A stretch of DNA of 13,724 bases from assembly GCA_023807065.1 (NCBI GenBank), contig JAJJLU010004390.1:1-13724 (forward strand), written 5' to 3'. This document shows, one piece after another, positions 10,833-13,724 of this stretch. A model generated the notes under the pieces. It was not told where the DNA came from and ran no database searches. It saw nothing but the letters and a program-made list of their open reading frames with translations. Position numbers and translations under genes: made by a program. Source of the stretch: Isotricha intestinalis (taxonomy: Eukaryota > Ciliophora > Litostomatea > Vestibuliferida > Isotrichidae). Numbering within the stretch: the first letter of the stretch is position 1; each line of letters begins with the position of its first letter.

Positions 10833-11732
10833 ATTGAGCATATCAATGAGTTCTTCTATTCCTTTGGAATATCCAATGAGAGAATTTTCCAGCGTTTTGA
10901 AGTCTTTTTCAAAAAGAAAATCAAAATATTTTTCCAAACATATATTAACGTCATTGGAAAAAATTGAGGAATAGTGGTTTAAAATTTCAAAGAAAAAATA
11001 GATAAAAATAATAAATTGATTTATTTTTTCAAAACTTCTTTGGTTAATTAATTTTAATCCTTCAGAAATTTTTACAATTTGAGAAAGAAGATAAATACTT
11101 CTAATTACAATTTTTAAAGAATTTCTAATCTGGAATATAACTTGTAAAGTTGATTTTAATGTTTGGAAAAATTGTTGAGTTTTTTCTTCATTTAATTCAG
11201 AAATTTCATTAAAAGATGAATGTATAGTTATTAATATTGCTTCAATTAATAAATAAAATGGTTCATTAATAATCTTTTTATATTCTTCATTATTTTTTTC
11301 ATTAGAATAATCAACTATTTTATTTTCAATATAATTTTGAAATGATAATAATAAATCTGGAATAGTTTGAAATAATTCATCAAATATTCTTAAAATTTCA
11401 TTTATAATATCTTCATAGTTTTTTATCCATAAAATTGATTGACTAAAGAAAAGAAAATCTGATAAATCTTCGCTTTGTGGAAATTTCAATGAAATAATAT
11501 AATGAAGAAATTCTTTAATATGTTTAATATTTTTATGTTTGAATTTATTAATTATAAATATTGTATAAAAATCTTCCTGAATTAAGAAAAATAGTTCTTG
11601 AGTCAAACAATTATCTTTTTGTCTTTGAAGAATAAATTTATATAATTCAACTCTTTCACATTCAAATTTAATATTCTGATACATTTTATTTTCTTTTAAT
11701 TCAAATTCTTGAATTTGTTTTTTTGTTCTTCT
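10800..11732 (-). CDS. N-terminal segment of the RNF213-like protein (main frame, ends at TGA)
   Basis: This frame is open from 11732 to the TGA at 10800-10802. The first Met is at 11684, giving 294 residues, but plausible coding (RRTKKQIQEFELKENK) extends upstream of it. The product is a helical, hydrophobic, Glu/Lys/Ile-rich protein with no transmembrane segment I would trust and no catalytic motif. It is in the same frame as the giant ORF downstream, separated from it by TGA (10800), TAA (10779) and TAG (10770). A block near 11250-11280 reading EPFYLLIEAILI resembles helical repeats I associate with the N-terminal halves of RNF213-like proteins in lower eukaryotes, from memory only. I infer it is part of the same giant protein rather than a separate 294-residue gene, because the giant frame lacks its own start. 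A separate small gene remains possible. Confidence 0.65.
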   Translation of the reverse strand, partial: RRTKKQIQEFELKENKMYQNIKFECERVELYKFILQRQKDNCLTQELFFLIQEDFYTIFIINKFKHKNIKHIKEFLHYIISLKFPQSEDLSDFLFFSQSILWIKNYEDIINEILRIFDELFQTIPDLLLSFQNYIENKIVDYSNEKNNEEYKKIINEPFYLLIEAILITIHSSFNEISELNEEKTQQFFQTLKSTLQVIFQIRNSLKIVIRSIYLLSQIVKISEGLKLINQRSFEKINQFIIFIYFFFEILNHYSSIFSNDVNICLEKYFDFLFEKDFKTLENSLIGYSKGIEELIDMLNKKKEKFIKMN

Positions 11733-11899
11733 TCATCCTCAATACTATCATTCCTAAAATCATCTTCTAACTTAAAGAATTGATTTTTATTTTCTTCAGA
11801 AGAACGATTTAATTTAAAAATTGATTCATTAATCATTGGAATATTTAATCTTAAAATAGTAGTTATTCTATTAATTTTCTTGAACTTGATTTCTAACAT
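11696..11899 (-). CDS. Probable start of the RNF213-like protein (67 codons, then frame break)
   Basis: ATG at 11897-11899 is preceded in frame by a TAG at 11915-11917, so it is a natural start. The 67 residues begin basic and hydrophobic (MLEIKFKKINRITTILRLN) and end in an acidic stretch (DSIEDEEEQ). The frame closes at TAA 11696-11698, and the downstream N-terminal segment is in another frame. The two overlap at a run of seven A on the minus strand (11718-11724). If that run were one base longer, the acidic end would join smoothly to KKQIQEFELKENK of the next segment. No GT dinucleotide lies on the minus strand between 11690 and 11740, so a GT-AG intron cannot make the join. I therefore read this as exon 1 sequence of the same gene with a single-base slip, real or technical. 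Confidence 0.55.
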   Translation of the reverse strand: MLEIKFKKINRITTILRLNIPMINESIFKLNRSSEENKNQFFKLEDDFRNDSIEDEEEQKNKFKNLN

Positions 11900-12020
11900 T
11901 TGTAAAAGTAATATCTATTTTTTTAAAAAATTGTCAGATAAAATTTATATATTTCTTAATTTTTAAATTCTAATATTAAAAAAATGTGATAACGATAAAG
12001 GAGTTAATATATCAAATTTA
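11900..12020. promoter_or_regulatory. Short AT-rich spacer between head-to-head units
   Basis: About 120 bases between the start Met of the giant gene (minus) and the first coding-like sequence of the plus-strand pseudogene. It is almost pure A/T with A- and T-tracts, and no TATA box or other motif stands out from the background composition. By position it must hold the promoter and 5' leader of the giant gene, and may once have been a shared bidirectional promoter. Confidence 0.35.
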
Positions 12021-12140
12021 ATGTTTCAAGATGACCAAAATCAACACTTTATTTCAATATTCAAAGTCAAAACTCTTCTTAAATATTAGATGATTTTGAT
12101 ATATTTAAAAGTGATACTTTTATTCAAAATAAAATCAGTA

Positions 12141-12187
12141 ACAATAATATTCAAAATAATCATAATTTTACAAACAATAATATTCAA
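12141..12187 (+). repeat. Two copies of a 14-base direct repeat (Asn-Asn-Ile-Gln coding)
   Basis: acaataatattcaa occurs at 12141-12154 and again at 12174-12187, 33 bases (11 codons) apart. In the plus-strand pseudogene frame both copies read NNNIQ in phase. It is consistent with slippage or a small duplication inside an Asn-rich protein segment. Confidence 0.6.
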
Positions 12188-12689
12188 TCAAATAAAAATT
12201 GAAATAGCAATAAAAAAAAGTATAACAACATTATTCCTCAGAATACTATAATAGAAAAAAATGAAGAAGACGATGATAATAATTCATTTTTTTCATTAAA
12301 TAATTTCCAAGTGTAAAAAAATAGAAAATAATGGATGATTATTAAAAATTTAAATCACTTTTAGCTTTCCAAAAAAGTGCTTTCATCATTAGCATGAAAA
12401 TTACAAAAAATATTTTTATTTACAAAAAGTGACAAGAACAATTAACATCGATAATAATTTTATTATCCAAATTCCTTTATTTAAAGTGTTTTTAAAATTA
12501 TCTAATCTATTACAAAGAAAATTATTTTTTTTAATCTTTCAAACATATATTTATCAAGGGTTTTTCTTCCATATAAATAATTTGTCATCATTAAAGGAAT
12601 ATTCATGTCTAATTCTATGATCTCTATCTTCAACTTGAATTAATAAAGAAGGAGTCCAAAAATTACTATATTATTCCTGTTGATATTGC

Positions 12690-13080
12690 ATTTAAACTTA
12701 AAATTGAAACTTAAAAATTTTCATTTTAAAATTTTTAGATTGAAATCTTGTTTTATTTCTTATATTTCAATCTATTCTTATATAATCTTTTCCTTTCTCT
12801 TTTATTTTCTTTTCTATTTCACCATATTATTCTTTGCTTTCCACTCTCCTTTTTTTCTAGTAACTTAAAATATTTTATACCCTCTGCTATTCTTATTTTT
12901 TTATGATAATCAAATAAAAATTTTCTTCTTTTTTCCTTAAAATCTTTCATTTCTTCTATATTTTTTTTTATCAAGGAACTTCAATAATACTTCTTATTTT
13001 TTTAGGTAAAATTGGCAACACATCTTTTTTAATCTTCTAATAATTAGAATATTTAAAATAAAATGTAATTCTTTTATATT
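12690..13080. other. T-rich stretch without a supported gene
   Basis: A region very rich in T on the plus strand, with short phenylalanine-, serine- and leucine-rich frames (one of 62 codons at 12680-12868) that reflect base composition. It falls where the middle of the helicase pseudogene would be, but I can recognise no DEAD or SAT motif. Weak similarity to a helicase C strand (FFQVKLATHLF, near 12995-13030) is too short to trust. Confidence 0.3.
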
Positions 13081-13139
13081 TGAAGCTCCTAACCAATTAT
13101 TTTCAAAAGGGGTTACAATAGTTATACAATACTTTTTCC

Positions 13140-13397
13140 ATAATCAATCATAAAAATTATTTGAGTGATTTAATAAATCTAGTCTTAAAGTATTTACAAA
13201 AATAAATTCTTCAATAGTTTAATTTAACAAAGGATTCCCAATTAATAATTTTAATCTTTTAGTTTTTCTTATAAAAGTATTATCATAGATTTATCATAAT
13301 TTGATTTATTTTATTTTAGTCTGCTTTTTTTTTTTCTGATGTATTATAGTAATTATGATTTAGTACTTTATAAGAAAGTAAGAATATAAAAGTAGAA
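13140..13397. other. AT-rich stretch with no recognisable gene
   Basis: Between the possible motif V remnant and the coiled-coil fragments. All six frames are closed by frequent stops, and a T10 run occurs near 13327-13336. Only background AT-rich sequence is visible. By position it would correspond to the end of the helicase domain (the HRxGRxxR block), which I could not find. Confidence 0.3.
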
Positions 13398-13724
13398 ATG
13401 AAATTAAATAATTTTCAAAATAAAATGAAATTAGAAATAATTGAATTTCAAACAAAGATTAAAGAAATTAAAAATAAAACTAATGAAATTGAAAGAATAA
13501 AAGATATGATTGATGATAATAAATATTTTTCAAATATTCTCAAATTTAAACAATAAGAAAAGAGGAAGAAAATGAAAAAGGAAATGATGATAATTTTGAA
13601 CAACTTGAATTAAATTAATTAAATTAGAAAAACAGAAGAAATTAAATAAATATATTAAAGTAAGATATTAATGAAATAAAACATAATAATTATAATAAAA
13701 TGATACAAAATGTATTAAAAAGAA
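13398..13724 (+). pseudogene. Broken coiled-coil coding remnants at the right edge
   Basis: A 52-codon ORF (13398-13556) starts MKLNNFQNKMKLEIIEFQTK and continues as Lys/Glu/Ile heptads before TAA. Immediately after, other frames give RKEEENEKGNDDNFEQLELN, then KLEKQKKLNKYIKVRY, then DINEIKHNNYNKMIQ up to the edge. Together these look like one helical Lys/Glu-rich protein with a frame change every 15-30 codons. It lies about 300 bases after the possible motif V remnant, where Drs1/DDX27-type helicases have a Lys/Glu-rich C-terminal helix, so it may be the end of the same dead gene. An unrelated coiled-coil gene is equally possible. Confidence 0.4.

Larger units (their letters stand above)
12021..13200 (+). 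pseudogene. Decayed DEAD-box RNA helicase gene (possibly DDX27/Drs1-like)
   Basis: Coding-like plus-strand sequence broken by stops and shifts. An acidic, Asn-rich start (MFQDDQNQ, then after a shift DDFDIFKSDTF, and EEDDDNNSFFSLNNF to 12313) leads to NLNHF, TAG, LSKKVLSSLA (12350-12394), TGA, KLQKIFLFTK. This fits the helicase Q-motif pattern F-x-LS-x-x-VL-x-x-L followed by PTxVQ. The next frame (from 12429) gives VTRTINIDNNFII, as expected right after PTxVQ, and later EYSCLIL, TGA, SLSST, TGA, INKEGVQKLLYYSC at about 12594-12680, where motif Ia (ILxPTREL) belongs. The Q-motif to Ia distance, about 84 codons, suits the family. KGVTIVIQY at 13106-13132 may be the strand after motif V. The P-loop GSGKT is not preserved and no DEAD box is found. 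Several stops sit where Gln would be expected, consistent with CAA/CAG to TAA/TAG decay. The assignment is an inference. Confidence 0.45.

Noticed and set aside
10770..10850. A GT-AG intron bridging the N-terminal segment and the giant ORF
   Set aside because: No GT dinucleotide exists on the minus strand over this interval, so no 5' splice site is available where the first switch must occur.
10774..10974. 66-codon plus-strand ORF at the frame-break region
   Set aside because: Overlaps the N-terminal segment on the opposite strand and has no independent signal.
12680..12868. 62-codon Phe/Leu/Ile-rich ORF resembling a small membrane protein
   Set aside because: T-rich composition alone generates it; no start context and no family resemblance.
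13321..13345. T10 run as a terminator or transposon poly-T end
   Set aside because: Homopolymers of this length are common throughout this AT-rich window; no inverted repeats or target duplications flank it.

Overview
The window is extremely A+T-rich (roughly four fifths by eye) and looks like nuclear DNA of a eukaryotic microbe with a very low-GC genome, such as an AT-rich protist or an anaerobic gut fungus; the lineage cannot be fixed from the sequence. The proteins are rich in K, N, I, E and F. The main reading frame runs for 3,589 codons without TAA, TAG or TGA, and its glutamines are CAA/CAG. That argues for the standard code and against the usual ciliate code. No rRNA, tRNA, CRISPR array or bacterial-style operon is visible.

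Positions 1-10769, minus strand, are one uninterrupted frame that runs off the left edge without a stop. It is easy to miss because it has neither a stop nor a nearby start Met inside the window. It encodes a giant AAA+ protein of the RNF213/mysterin family, recognised from two tandem P-loop modules with diagnostic motifs: GETGCGKT with FDEINTCNSLGL, and GKPGSSKS with FDEIGLSEF and GFSNWKLD. A third, upstream P-loop-like motif (GLGKT) and several weaker family blocks downstream support this. The RING expected between roughly residue 3300 and the edge is not seen.

Positions 10699-11899, minus strand, hold the N-terminal part of the same protein, split over frames: 67 codons from a Met at 11899, then about 310 codons in the main frame, then a short stretch in another frame, then the giant frame. 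The breaks coincide with A/T homopolymers. No GT dinucleotide lies at the first two, so ordinary introns do not explain them. The locus is either affected by homopolymer errors or is a gene with a damaged N-terminus. Met 11899 to the left edge is about 3,965 codons.

Positions 11900-12020 are a short AT-rich spacer. To its right, on the plus strand and head-to-head with the giant gene, 12021 to about 13200 look like the ruins of a DEAD-box RNA helicase gene. Visible remnants are an acidic, Asn-rich N-terminus, a Q-motif block, a motif Ia region and a possible motif V neighbour, cut by many stops and frameshifts. Positions 13398-13724 carry Lys/Glu-rich coiled-coil fragments in several frames that may be the tail of the same dead gene and run off the right edge.

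The two units are not an operon. If functional, the giant protein would act alone as a cytosolic AAA+ machine; animal RNF213 is a ubiquitin ligase that acts on lipid droplets and on intracellular pathogens.
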